From assembly GCA_964651315.1 (NCBI GenBank), contig CAZYXO010000001.1:1-37399 (forward strand): 37,399 nt of DNA, in the 5' to 3' direction. The first letter of the stretch is position 1. Each line of letters begins with the position of its first letter. A program made the position numbers and the translations under genes. The stretch is from CAZYXO01 sp964651315. GTDB lineage: Bacteria > Bacillota_I > Bacilli_A > RF39 > UBA660. The notes beneath the pieces are model-generated. The model saw only the letters and a list, made by a program, of their open reading frames with translations, did not search any database and was not told the DNA's origin. Shown in pieces: positions 1 to 8,046 of the stretch.

Positions 1-170
1 ATGTTTATAATGTCCGAAAAACTCAGTGTTTTAGGATTTTTTTAATTTCGTGTATTTCTAAAATCGTATAAATTTTTATTTGTAGCATTCAGTTTTGTTT
101 CTATTTTTCATACATTATAAATCCAAACTAATTTGCAATAAAAAATTGTGGGTAAATAATTAATAAAGTT

Positions 171-197
171 ATGTCTTTTTAAAGACATTTTTTTTTT
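171..197 (+). terminator. Rho-independent terminator upstream of parA
   Basis: A perfect 8-bp stem (171-178 with 181-188, ATGTCTTT/AAAGACAT) has a 2-nt loop and is followed by an uninterrupted T run. It probably ends a transcript coming from left of the window. Positions 1-170 hold no gene I can recognise: only short frames closed by stops, and no recognisable parS site. Confidence 0.75.
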
Positions 198-201
198 ATT
201 G

Positions 202-210
202 TGATAAAAT
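202..210 (+). promoter_or_regulatory. Extended -10 promoter for parA-parB
   Basis: An extended -10 element (TG-A-TAAAAT) lies 40 nt before the parA start, just after the upstream terminator. No convincing -35 box is visible; the region before it is a T run. It would drive the parA-parB-mscS-DUF951 run. Confidence 0.5.
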
Positions 211-249
211 ATATGAAGTGAATATTATTAAATATAAAAGGTGGTACAT

Positions 250-1035
250 ATGGGAAAAATTATTTCATTAGTTAATCAAAAAGGTGGTGTTGGTAAAACA
301 ACAACAAGTATAAATTTATCTGCAGCACTAGGTAAAGAAGGGAAAAAAGTATTATTAATAGATTTAGATCCACAAAGAAATGCAACAACAGGTTTAGGAC
401 TTAATAATGGTGATTTTGAATATGATGTTTATGATGTTATGACCAAAAAAGTGGAAATTAAAAAAGCTATTGTTAAAACTAAATTTACTAATTTATCGAT
501 TTTACCTTCAACAATTAACTTAGCGGGAGTTGATGTTGAATTTGTTAAAAAAATGTTGGAAAGTAATGAATTTAGACAAAATGAACAATTACGTAATGTT
601 TTAAATGAAGTAAAAGATTCATATGATTATTTAATTATTGACTGCCAACCTGCTTTAGGCGTAGCAACCATGAATGCTTTAGTAGCAAGTGATTCAATAA
701 TTATACCAGTGCAATGCGAATTTTTCGCATTAGAAGGAATTACTCAATTATTAAATTCAATTATAATGGTACAATCTAGTATGAATCCTGAATTAAGAAT
801 AGAAGGAGTTCTTTTAACAATGTTAGATGGTAGAACAAATATTGGCTTAGAAGTAATTGAAGAAGTACGAAAATATTTTAAAGACAAAGTATTTAATACA
901 CTGATTCCACGTCTTGTAAGACTTGTAGAAGCACCAAGTCATGGAAAACCAATAAATGAATATGATCCAACAAGTAGAGCAACAGAAGCTTATGCAAATT
1001 TAGCAAAGGAAGTGATAAGTCACAATGGACAATAA
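250..1035 (+). CDS. parA: ParA/Soj chromosome-partitioning ATPase
   Basis: This ParA/MinD-type ATPase acts with ParB on the origin region in chromosome segregation and regulation of replication initiation. The deviant Walker A motif KGGVGKTT is at residues 11-18, and DLDPQRNAT follows in the usual Walker A' position. The third motif reads LIIDCQPALG where DCPPSLG is common. At 261 residues it has normal Soj length. I place the start at the ATG at 250, because AAAGGTGG (236-243) is the ribosome binding site and the in-frame GTG at 241 lies inside it. The last 11 nt overlap parB, suggesting translational coupling. Its position beside parB, ychF and rpsF matches the origin flank of Bacilli. Confident in the family. 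Confidence 0.96.
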   Translation: MGKIISLVNQKGGVGKTTTSINLSAALGKEGKKVLLIDLDPQRNATTGLGLNNGDFEYDVYDVMTKKVEIKKAIVKTKFTNLSILPSTINLAGVDVEFVKKMLESNEFRQNEQLRNVLNEVKDSYDYLIIDCQPALGVATMNALVASDSIIIPVQCEFFALEGITQLLNSIIMVQSSMNPELRIEGVLLTMLDGRTNIGLEVIEEVRKYFKDKVFNTLIPRLVRLVEAPSHGKPINEYDPTSRATEAYANLAKEVISHNGQ

Positions 1036-1909
1036 AAAAAGAGCCTTAGGGAAAGGCTTAGAACAATTATTTTCTAATGAAGTAATAGATTTTAATAATT
1101 TTGAAAAAGAAGTTGTGGAAAATACTAAATCATCTGATATAGTGTTACTAAATGTTGATGAAATAAGAAGTAATCCATATCAACCTCGAACAAATTTTGA
1201 TGAAGAATCATTAAATGAATTAGCAGATTCTATTAAAGAACATGGAATTATTCAACCAATTATAGTTAAAAAAAGTATTAAGGGATACGAACTTATTGCA
1301 GGTGAAAGAAGAACAAAAGCATCAAAAATAGCAGGCATAACTAAAATACCAGCAATAATTAGAGAATTAACTGATACAGAAATGATGGAAATTGCTTTAA
1401 TAGAAAATATTCAAAGAGAAAATTTGAACGCGATTGAAGAAGCAAAAGCAATAGCAAATATAATTAAAATAGAACAAATAACACAAGATGAATTTGCTCG
1501 AAAATTTGGTAAAAGTAGAAGTTATGTTACCAATTTATTAGGATTATTAAAATTACCTAGAGAAACAAAAAAATTAGTTGAAACAAAACAAATATCTATG
1601 GGACATGCAAGAGTTTTAAGTAAATTAGAAGATGAGACAGAAATAATAAAATATTCAAATTTGATAGTTGATAAAAAGATATCGGTAAGGGATTTAGAAA
1701 GAATGCTTCAAGAAGAACCTTTAACGAAAAAAAGACCAATGATAAAAAAAGTATTTGACAATCATTATACCATTTACCAAAATGTAATGCGTGATAAAAT
1801 CGGAACTAAAGTGAAGATAAATAAGAATAAAATAGAAATACCTTTTGATTCAAAGGGTGACTTAGAAAGAATAATGGAAATACTAGATATAAAAATAGAA
1901 GGAGATTAA
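1025..1909 (+). CDS. parB: ParB/Spo0J centromere-binding CTPase
   Basis: ParB binds parS sites near the origin, uses CTP to clamp and slide on DNA, and stimulates ParA. The N-terminus (KKRALGKGLEQLF, residues 4-16) is the usual ParA-contact peptide. The ParB/Srx CTP-binding domain spans about residues 40-130, with NPYQPR and GERR motifs. A helix-turn-helix follows at about 150-175 (FARKFGKSRSYVTNLLGLL). The C-terminal dimerisation region is at about 230-294. The gene overlaps parA by 11 nt and uses GGAAGTGA as ribosome binding site. Its stop is one base before the mscS ATG, so parA-parB-mscS looks like one operon. No parS palindrome was recognised in the window by eye. Confidence 0.96.
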   Translation: MDNKKRALGKGLEQLFSNEVIDFNNFEKEVVENTKSSDIVLLNVDEIRSNPYQPRTNFDEESLNELADSIKEHGIIQPIIVKKSIKGYELIAGERRTKASKIAGITKIPAIIRELTDTEMMEIALIENIQRENLNAIEEAKAIANIIKIEQITQDEFARKFGKSRSYVTNLLGLLKLPRETKKLVETKQISMGHARVLSKLEDETEIIKYSNLIVDKKISVRDLERMLQEEPLTKKRPMIKKVFDNHYTIYQNVMRDKIGTKVKINKNKIEIPFDSKGDLERIMEILDIKIEGD

Positions 1910-1910
1910 G

Positions 1911-2726
1911 ATGAATATAATCAAAGCAATACTTTCGTTTTTATCTAATAAAGAAGTATATGGCCTTATAATAATAGTTCTTGGAAGTTTTATTGTATTT
2001 TGGATATCTAAAAAACTAGTAAACCAATTAATATCTAAAGCCAAAAATGAAAAAGAACGTAAAAAAAGAGTAACCATCGTTAAGTTATTAGAAAATATTT
2101 CTGCTTATGTAATAGGTATTATTGCAATATTATTTACTTTAGAGTTGTATGGCGTAAATACAAGGAGTATTATCGCATCACTTGGAGTTGCAGGAGTTAT
2201 TTTAGGACTTGGACTACAAGATACTGTAAAAGATTTTTTTAGTGGATTGTCTATTGTGTTTGATAATTATTTTTCGATAGGTGATATAGTAACATATAAT
2301 GGATTTACTGGGGAAGTAATATCACTTGGATTAAAAACAACAAAAATAAAAAATGCAGCTGGAGAAGTATATAGTATTGCTAATCGTAAAATAGAAGAAA
2401 TTGTTAATTTAAGTCAGAAAACAAGCAATTTAATTATTGATATACCAACTGCTTATGAAGAAAATACTGCTAAAGTTGAAAAAACTATTGAAAAGATAAT
2501 ATCTTTGGCAAAAAAAATCGAAGGTGTTGAAGACGATAGTACATATTTAGGAATTGGGGCACTTGATAATAGTAGTGTTAATTATCAAATAAAAATACAT
2601 TGTCGTCAAGATTTAAAATGGCAAGTAAAAAGAGATGTATTAAAAATAATTAAATTAGAATATGAGAAAAATAATATAAAAATTCCATATCCTCAATTGG
2701 AGGTTCACAATGGAAAAAGTATATAA
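1911..2726 (+). CDS. Small-conductance mechanosensitive channel (MscS family)
   Basis: A membrane channel of the MscS family, which opens under hypo-osmotic stress to release solutes. There are three hydrophobic segments: about residues 14-34, 60-82 and 85-110. The last contains the Gly/Ala-rich pore helix (SLGVAGVILGLGLQDTVKD), followed by the beta domain beginning FDNYFSIGDIV. At 271 residues it has the small YkuT/MscS size. The start is supported by AAGGAGAT within the end of parB. The last 17 nt overlap the DUF951 gene. A parB-mscS-DUF951-ychF order is also found in staphylococci. Family assignment is strong; the exact ion selectivity cannot be told. Confidence 0.92.
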   Translation: MNIIKAILSFLSNKEVYGLIIIVLGSFIVFWISKKLVNQLISKAKNEKERKKRVTIVKLLENISAYVIGIIAILFTLELYGVNTRSIIASLGVAGVILGLGLQDTVKDFFSGLSIVFDNYFSIGDIVTYNGFTGEVISLGLKTTKIKNAAGEVYSIANRKIEEIVNLSQKTSNLIIDIPTAYEENTAKVEKTIEKIISLAKKIEGVEDDSTYLGIGALDNSSVNYQIKIHCRQDLKWQVKRDVLKIIKLEYEKNNIKIPYPQLEVHNGKSI

Positions 2727-2895
2727 AGTTGGCACACAAGTAATAATGAAAAAACCTCATCCGTGTAAAACAAATTTATGGGAAATAACACGTACTGGCG
2801 TAGATGTAAAAATAAAATGTATAAATTGTAATCGGGAGATTATGTTGGACCGAAAGGTTTTTGAAAAAAAATTAAAAAAGATTGTAGGTGAATAA
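2710..2895 (+). CDS. DUF951 small zinc-ribbon-like protein (YyzM family)
   Basis: A 61-residue protein of the DUF951 family, of unknown function, commonly encoded next to ychF in Bacillota. The sequence has the family's KKPHPCKTN start motif, a CINC pair near residues 37-40, and MLDRKVFEKKLKK at the end. The three cysteines suggest a small metal-binding or DNA/RNA-binding fold. GGAGG sits 7 nt before the ATG, inside the mscS 3' end, and the gene overlaps mscS by 17 nt, so it is probably translationally coupled. The next gene follows 2 nt after its stop. Confidence 0.9.
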   Translation: MEKVYKVGTQVIMKKPHPCKTNLWEITRTGVDVKIKCINCNREIMLDRKVFEKKLKKIVGE

Positions 2896-2897
2896 AA

Positions 2898-4445
2898 ATG
2901 GCAAAATTAAAAGTAATTAAAGAAAAAACAGTATTACATCCAGTAATGGTTTTTATCTTTTTAATAATTGGGACTTTAGTATTAAGTTGGTTTTTAAATT
3001 TACTTAATTTACAAGTAACATATAATGAAATAAATCCAACTACTATGCAATATACACCTGTTACAATAACGGTAAATTCGCTATTAAACTTATCTGGATT
3101 TAAATTCATTTTTGCCAATACTGTAAGTAATTTTGCTCATTTTTCTTTGTTTGCCAATTTATTAATAATTTTAATAGGTTTTGGCGTAATGGAAAAAAGT
3201 GGATTTTTAAAAACGTCAATGATTTTATTAACAAAAAAAGCGAAAAAAATAACTGTAACGTATGTAATTGTATTAATCAGTTTATTTTTAGGAATTATTG
3301 GAGATATTTCTTATTTAGTTATGATACCATTTAGTGCTTTATTATTTTTATACGGAAAAAGAAGTCCGTTGATTGGAATTGTAACTTCATTTGCTGCATT
3401 ATCTTGCGGTGCTGGAATAAACGTTTTATTAACAAGTATTGACAGTTCTTTAATTAACTTGACATTAAATGGGGCGTATGTAATAGATTCTGCATACAAG
3501 ATTGGCGCATTTAATTTTATTTGGATAATGATTTTAGCAACAATAGCATTATCGTTATTAATAACGTTTGTTACCGAAACAATTACTGCTAAAAAAATAG
3601 GTCGCTATAATTTTGAAGAAACTACTCTTGATGATGATATTGAAATAGGTAAAAGAGAATTAAGAGGGATTCTATTTGCATTAGGTGCGGGTTTAGTATA
3701 TTTAGTAATATTTATTTACAATATAATTCCAGGATTACCTTTATCAGGAAATTTCTTAGATAATAGCCAATTATTATATATTGATAAATTATTTAGTGCA
3801 AATTCTTTCTTTAATAATGGTTTCGTCTTTATTTTAGCAATATTATTTATTATTTTAGGTTTATTCTATGGAATTGGTTCGAGAAAATTAAAAAATGTTA
3901 ATCAATTATGTGAACAATTCGGACACTCATTAAATGATATTGGTAAAGTTATAGTGTTAATATTCTTTGCTTCAACTTTTATTAGTATATTTAAAGCAAC
4001 AAATATTGGACCACTCATAGTTGCATCTTTATCTAACATAATAGTTAATACTAATTTAGGTGGCTTTAGTTTGATAATTCTTATATTTATAATAAGTATG
4101 ATTGCCACAATTTTTGTGCCATCATCAATTGCTAAATGGTCTATAATGGCAGGCGTTATAGTGCCAGTAGCAATGAATAGTGGAATAACACCAGAATTTA
4201 CTCAACTTGCTTATCGCTTTGGAGAATCAGTAACATTAGGAATTACACCGTTATTTGCATATTTTGTTATTTATTTAGCATATATCGAAAAATATCGTCA
4301 AAAAGAATTAGAAGGTGGACTTACTAATACGATAAAATATCAATTACCTTATACATTCGTAACATTTTGCGTATTATTGCTAATTTTAATTCTTTGGTTT
4401 ATAATAGGATTTCCAATTGGTATAAATACTATGCCAGTTTTATAG
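2898..4445 (+). CDS. AbgT-family transporter
   Basis: A 515-residue polytopic membrane protein with about a dozen hydrophobic segments. The C-terminal half carries the AbgT family signature: a segment reading FVPSSIAKWSIMAG, then GITPEFTQLAYRFGESVT and GITPLFAYFVIYLA. Characterised relatives (AbgT, MtrF, YdaH) move p-aminobenzoyl-glutamate or export sulfonamides and related folate analogues. The substrate here is not known. It starts 2 nt after the DUF951 stop with GTAGGTG as ribosome binding site, so it belongs to the parA transcript. An AbgT gene inserted between DUF951 and ychF is not the order I know from model Bacilli, so it may be a lineage-specific insertion. Confidence 0.88.
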   Translation: MAKLKVIKEKTVLHPVMVFIFLIIGTLVLSWFLNLLNLQVTYNEINPTTMQYTPVTITVNSLLNLSGFKFIFANTVSNFAHFSLFANLLIILIGFGVMEKSGFLKTSMILLTKKAKKITVTYVIVLISLFLGIIGDISYLVMIPFSALLFLYGKRSPLIGIVTSFAALSCGAGINVLLTSIDSSLINLTLNGAYVIDSAYKIGAFNFIWIMILATIALSLLITFVTETITAKKIGRYNFEETTLDDDIEIGKRELRGILFALGAGLVYLVIFIYNIIPGLPLSGNFLDNSQLLYIDKLFSANSFFNNGFVFILAILFIILGLFYGIGSRKLKNVNQLCEQFGHSLNDIGKVIVLIFFASTFISIFKATNIGPLIVASLSNIIVNTNLGGFSLIILIFIISMIATIFVPSSIAKWSIMAGVIVPVAMNSGITPEFTQLAYRFGESVTLGITPLFAYFVIYLAYIEKYRQKELEGGLTNTIKYQLPYTFVTFCVLLLILILWFIIGFPIGINTMPVL

Positions 4446-4457
4446 GAGGTATGAATT

Positions 4458-5549
4458 ATGTCATTAAAAGCAGGAATTGTTGGTTTACCTAATGTTGGTA
4501 AATCAACTTTATTTAATGCAATAACTAAAAAAAATATTTTAGCAGCAAATTATCCTTTTGCAACTATTGATCCAAATGTGGGAATGGTAACAGTTCCAGA
4601 TAAAAGATTAGAATTTTTGGAAAATATGTATGTTCCAGAAAAACTTGTTCCGACAATGTATGAATTTATCGATATTGCTGGTCTTGTAAAAGGTGCATCC
4701 AAAGGTGATGGACTTGGGAATAAATTTTTATCTCATATTAGGGAAGTGGATGCAATTGTTGAAGTCGTAAGATGTTTTGATAACAATAATATAATTCATG
4801 TTGAAGGAAATACTGCTCCAATTAGAGATATTGAAATAATTAATATTGAACTTATTTTAGCAGATTTAGAAATTATTGAATCACGAATAGAAAAAATTGC
4901 TAAAAAAGCTAAAACTACACAAGATAAAGAAGCATTAAAAGAGGTTGAAATATTAGAAAAAGCACGTAATGCACTTTTAAATAATACGCCTTTAAGAAGA
5001 ATTGATTTAAATGATGATGAAAAATTAATTATGAAAAATTTTAATTTCATCACATTAAAACCTTTAATATATGTAGCAAATGTTAATGAAGGCGAAATTG
5101 AAAATGAATATACAAAATTAGTTGAAGAATATGCTAAAACTGAGAATAGTAAAGTTGTTATTATGAGTTGTATTTTAGAAAGCGAATTAGCAGAACTAAA
5201 TGATATAGATAAAAAAATGTATTTAGAAGAACTTGGAATACAACATAGTGGGTTAGATAATTTAATAAATGCTACTTATGATTTACTTGGGTTAGCAACA
5301 TTTTTAACTGTTGGAAAAGATGAAGTTCGTGCTTGGACTTTTAAAAAAGGAAGTACAGCAAAAATGTGTGCTGGTTTAATCCATAGTGATATTGAAAGAG
5401 GTTTTATTAAAGCGGAAGTAATGTCTTATACTGATTTAGAAAAATACAATGATGAAAAAAAAGTTCAAGAAGCTGGGAAATTACGCATAGAAGGAAAAGA
5501 ATATTTAATGCAAGATGGCGATATTGTGTATTTTCGTTTTAATGTATAA
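4458..5549 (+). CDS. ychF: Ribosome-associated ATPase/GTPase YchF (Obg superfamily)
   Basis: YchF binds ATP or GTP, associates with ribosomes and influences stress responses. The G1 motif GLPNVGKST is at residues 9-17, followed by NYPFATIDPNVG (switch I/G2) and DIAGLVKGASKGDGLG (G3). NVNE occupies the G4 position, the non-canonical motif typical of YchF. The TGS domain is at the C-terminus, including AWTFKKGSTA and QDGDIVYFRF. At 363 residues it is full length. AGGAGGT precedes the ATG by 8 nt. Its place between parAB and rpsF is the conserved Bacilli arrangement (yyaF in Bacillus). Confidence 0.97.
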   Translation: MSLKAGIVGLPNVGKSTLFNAITKKNILAANYPFATIDPNVGMVTVPDKRLEFLENMYVPEKLVPTMYEFIDIAGLVKGASKGDGLGNKFLSHIREVDAIVEVVRCFDNNNIIHVEGNTAPIRDIEIINIELILADLEIIESRIEKIAKKAKTTQDKEALKEVEILEKARNALLNNTPLRRIDLNDDEKLIMKNFNFITLKPLIYVANVNEGEIENEYTKLVEEYAKTENSKVVIMSCILESELAELNDIDKKMYLEELGIQHSGLDNLINATYDLLGLATFLTVGKDEVRAWTFKKGSTAKMCAGLIHSDIERGFIKAEVMSYTDLEKYNDEKKVQEAGKLRIEGKEYLMQDGDIVYFRFNV

Positions 5550-5564
5550 AGAAGGTAGTAATTA

Positions 5565-6308
5565 ATGTTAAGAGAATTTTTTGTGGATGAAAAGGTTAAA
5601 TATGCTTTTCATTTGTTTGGACCAACACATTTTTTTTGTTTATTAATCGTATTGTTAAGTTTGGTTTTTATATTTATTTATAGAGATAAGATAAGTAAAA
5701 TGTCAAAAAAGCAAAAAAATATAATTTTAAAAACTGGTGTTTTAATAATGCTTTTAAATACGATAATATATTACGTAGGATTAATTACATTTGGTATTTT
5801 TAATGTAAAAGAAAATTTACCATTGCATTTATGTTTTTTATCTGGATATACATTTATATATGCAATATTATCAGAAAAACATATATTGTTAAAATATTTA
5901 TTTTTTTTATCTTTTGCAGGACCACTTCCAGCAATGATATTTCCAGAACTTACAAGTACTTGGGATTATTATTTATTTTATGAATTTTTTATGTCTCATC
6001 ATTTATTTATGATATTAAGTTTTTTTGCTTATTTTGCTTATAATGTCAAAATAAAACTTAAGGATATTATAGATTTATTTATCTTTGCCAATTGTTTTTT
6101 TATTTTTATAATAATTTATAATAACATATTTGGAAGTAATTATTTCTTTTCGGGAAATATACCGGAATTTATAGTAAAATTAATGCCATTTTTACAAAGA
6201 TTAAATACAATTTTTGTCTTAGAAACGATGACTTTAATCATATTTACTCTTTTATATCAATTAGTTAGATTTAGAAATAAAGAATATACCAAAATAGAAG
6301 GTAAATAA
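5565..6308 (+). CDS. YwaF/TIGR02206-type integral membrane protein
   Basis: A 247-residue protein with about seven hydrophobic helices and an N-terminal motif FHLFGPTHF followed by a transmembrane segment. That start and the LPLHLCFLSGY segment are characteristic of the YwaF (TIGR02206) family, whose function is unknown. There is no signal peptide beyond the first helix. It starts 15 nt after ychF with AAGAAGGTAG as ribosome binding site and is probably the last gene of the leftward operon, since a clear promoter follows before rpsF. Family call is good; no activity is claimed. Confidence 0.8.
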   Translation: MLREFFVDEKVKYAFHLFGPTHFFCLLIVLLSLVFIFIYRDKISKMSKKQKNIILKTGVLIMLLNTIIYYVGLITFGIFNVKENLPLHLCFLSGYTFIYAILSEKHILLKYLFFLSFAGPLPAMIFPELTSTWDYYLFYEFFMSHHLFMILSFFAYFAYNVKIKLKDIIDLFIFANCFFIFIIIYNNIFGSNYFFSGNIPEFIVKLMPFLQRLNTIFVLETMTLIIFTLLYQLVRFRNKEYTKIEGK

Positions 6309-6341
6309 ATCAAAGAATAAGCATAAATATAACAAAATTCA

Positions 6342-6370
6342 TAGACAAAATCATATATTTTTGGTATACT
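6342..6370 (+). promoter_or_regulatory. Promoter of the rpsF-ssb-rpsR operon
   Basis: A near-consensus sigma-A promoter: TAGACA (6342-6347), a 17-nt spacer, and TATACT (6365-6370). Transcription would begin near 6377, giving a leader of about 75 nt before rpsF. Confidence 0.8.
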
Positions 6371-6377
6371 ACATAAC

Positions 6378-6422
6378 GAGTAAAGAAAATTACTCCTTGC
6401 TTATTACAAAGATAATAAGCCG
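6378..6422 (+). promoter_or_regulatory. Probable ribosomal S6:S18 leader RNA
   Basis: The rpsF leader forms two perfect hairpins: GAGTAA/TTACTC (6378-6383 with 6390-6395), then GCTTATTA/TAATAAGC (6399-6406 with 6413-6420). The second is followed at once by CG, giving a CCG at the 3' base. Known S6 leaders in many bacteria bind the S6:S18 complex through a CCG-containing stem and repress the operon. Identification rests on position and the CCG; the full consensus was not checked. Confidence 0.5.
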
Positions 6423-6450
6423 AATTTAGACCATGAGGAGGTGTAAAAAA

Positions 6451-6741
6451 ATGAACAAATATGAAATGATGTTTATTGTTAAATCAGTAGGTGAAGGTGA
6501 CAATTCTAAAACTGTTGCAGACACTTATAAAAAAATAATTGCTGATTTAAAAGGAAAAGTGATTGAAGCTAGAGATTTAGGATTAAAGAAACTAGCATAT
6601 CCAATCAAAAAAGAAATTAATGGTTATTATTTCGTAATGCAATTTAATGCAAATAACGAAGTAATAAACGAGCTTAATCGTAGAGCATTAATTGATGAAA
6701 ACTTAATAAGACATTTAATTATTAAAATGGAGGAAAAATAA
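6451..6741 (+). CDS. rpsF: 30S ribosomal protein bS6
   Basis: Ribosomal protein bS6, which pairs with bS18 on the 30S platform. The sequence opens MNKYEMMFIVKS, contains GLKKLAYPIKKEINGYYFVMQF, and ends with the usual RHLIIK strand. At 96 residues it is a standard length. I place the start at 6451: AGGAGGTG at 6436-6443 is the ribosome binding site, while the in-frame ATG at 6433 lies just before it and would add only six residues encoded by that site. The stop overlaps the ssb ATG by one base. The promoter and leader upstream suggest autogenous control by S6:S18. Confidence 0.96.
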   Translation: MNKYEMMFIVKSVGEGDNSKTVADTYKKIIADLKGKVIEARDLGLKKLAYPIKKEINGYYFVMQFNANNEVINELNRRALIDENLIRHLIIKMEEK

Positions 6742-7226
6742 TGAATAAAGTAATATTAATAGGAAGACTAACAAAAGATCCAGAAATGCGTACGACAAGC
6801 AGTGGAATAAGTGTTGCGACATTTACTCTAGCAGTTAATCGTCCATTTACAGATCAATCAGGTGAAAGACAAGCTGATTTTATTAACTGTGTAGTATGGA
6901 GAAAACCTGCTGAAACATTATGTAAATATGTTAAAAAAGGACAAGAACTAGCAGTTGAAGGAAGTATGCAAACAAGAAGTTATGACCATCAAGATGGTAG
7001 TAAACGTTATGTAACAGAAGTAATATGCGACAGATTTGATTTTATAGGTGGGGGAAATCGTAATGAACAAAAAACTTATGATGGTCCTGTTCCTTATGAA
7101 CCAAATAATAATGGTGGCAATATAGTTTCTAAACCGGAAAATACAAAACCTACTGATATTACTGAAGATCCATTTAAAGACTTTGGTAGCGAGATATCAT
7201 TATCTGATGATGACCTACCTTTTTAA
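6741..7226 (+). CDS. ssb: Single-stranded DNA-binding protein SSB
   Basis: Replication and repair protein that coats single-stranded DNA. The OB fold occupies about residues 1-105 (MNKVILIGRLTKDPEMR at the start, then FINCVVWRKPAETL). A Gly/Asn-rich linker follows, and the C-terminal tip DDDLPF is the acidic tail that recruits partner proteins. At 161 residues it is the usual SsbA size. It overlaps rpsF by one base (TAATG), with GGAGG 7 nt ahead of the ATG, and sits between rpsF and rpsR as in most Bacilli. Confidence 0.97.
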   Translation: MNKVILIGRLTKDPEMRTTSSGISVATFTLAVNRPFTDQSGERQADFINCVVWRKPAETLCKYVKKGQELAVEGSMQTRSYDHQDGSKRYVTEVICDRFDFIGGGNRNEQKTYDGPVPYEPNNNGGNIVSKPENTKPTDITEDPFKDFGSEISLSDDDLPF

Positions 7227-7241
7227 GAAAGGAGAAAAATA

Positions 7242-7457
7242 ATGGCAGAATTTTATCGTAAAAAGAAAAAAATTTGTCAAATGTGTGCTGGAAAAAGCGT
7301 TGATTATAAAGATGTAATGATTATAAATAAATATGTTAATGAAAAAGGTAAGATATTACCTCGTAGAATGACTGGCGCTTGTGCTAAGCATCAAAGACAT
7401 ATTGCAAAACAAGTTAAATATGCTAAATTTATGGCTTTAATCGCATTTGAAAAATAA
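7242..7457 (+). CDS. rpsR: 30S ribosomal protein bS18, cysteine-containing (C+) form
   Basis: bS18 binds bS6 on the 30S platform. DYKDVMIINKYV and GKILPRRMTG are the family core; the protein has 71 residues. Unlike Bacillus bS18, it has CQMC near residues 13-16 and CAKHQRH in place of NAKYQRK. This is the arrangement of zinc-binding C+ ribosomal proteins, as known from mycobacterial S18. AAGGAG precedes the ATG by 8 nt. A terminator follows directly, ending the rpsF operon. Confidence 0.95.
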   Translation: MAEFYRKKKKICQMCAGKSVDYKDVMIINKYVNEKGKILPRRMTGACAKHQRHIAKQVKYAKFMALIAFEK

Positions 7458-7462
7458 TAACT

Positions 7463-7482
7463 ACTATCGCAAGATAGTTTTT
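7463..7482 (+). terminator. Terminator of the rpsF operon
   Basis: Stem ACTATC/GATAGT (7463-7468 with 7473-7478) with a GCAA tetraloop is followed by a T run. It lies 6 nt after the rpsR stop. Confidence 0.75.
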
Positions 7483-7527
7483 AATTTTAATAAATAGAAA
7501 TTTTATATATAATATTAAGAAAATAAC

Positions 7528-7557
7528 TTGTAAAACGTAAGTTTACTTTGTTATAAT
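7528..7557 (+). promoter_or_regulatory. Promoter of the tsaE operon
   Basis: TTGTAA (7528-7533), an 18-nt spacer, and a perfect TATAAT (7552-7557), about 24 nt before the tsaE start. Confidence 0.7.
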
Positions 7558-7580
7558 GAATTCTGGAAGGTGTGGTATAC

Positions 7581-8033
7581 ATGGAATATAAAGTAACTTC
7601 AAGAAGTGTTGAAGATACATTAGAAATTGCTCAAAATCTTGAAAGTGAAAAGTTTCCCAATATGGTTATATGTTTAGATGGAGAACTTGGAAGTGGAAAA
7701 ACAGTGTTTGTAAAAGGTTTTGCGAGTGCTCTTGGAATAGTAGATAATATAACTAGTCCTACTTTTAATATTGTTAAAGAATATATTGTAGGGGAATTAC
7801 CATTATATCATATGGATGTTTATCGTTTAGATAATCAATCTAATGATTTAGGAATTGAAGAATATTTCAATAAAGGCGGAGTAACAATTATTGAATGGGC
7901 AGATTTAATAAATAGTATTTTACCTAAAGAAAGATTAGATATAAAAATAAAAATAATTGATGAAAATACAAGAGTACTTGTATTTGTTCCTCATGGAAAA
8001 ATATATGAGGAAGTTTGTTCATCAGTTTTATAA
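7581..8033 (+). CDS. tsaE: tRNA t6A biosynthesis ATPase TsaE
   Basis: TsaE is the ATPase of the bacterial TsaBDE complex, which makes N6-threonylcarbamoyladenosine at position 37 of ANN-decoding tRNAs. The Walker A motif GELGSGKT is near residue 39. The family motifs TSPTFNIVKEY and YHMDVYRL follow, then IEWADLI. At 150 residues it is standard. The start is the ATG at 7581, because GGAAGGTG (7565-7572) is the ribosome binding site; the GTG at 7572 falls at its end. It is first in a tsaE-tsaB-(rimI)tsaD operon. Confidence 0.95.
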   Translation: MEYKVTSRSVEDTLEIAQNLESEKFPNMVICLDGELGSGKTVFVKGFASALGIVDNITSPTFNIVKEYIVGELPLYHMDVYRLDNQSNDLGIEEYFNKGGVTIIEWADLINSILPKERLDIKIKIIDENTRVLVFVPHGKIYEEVCSSVL

Positions 8034-8046
8034 AGGAAGCGATTTT

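Noticed and set aside
1..170. End of an upstream gene or an insertion-sequence end
   Set aside because: Only short frames with stops are seen, with no recognisable protein motif or terminal repeat.
4796..5053. Antisense open frame within ychF
   Set aside because: It is a codon-bias shadow of a conserved gene with no ribosome binding site. Other antisense frames inside core genes were discarded for the same reason.
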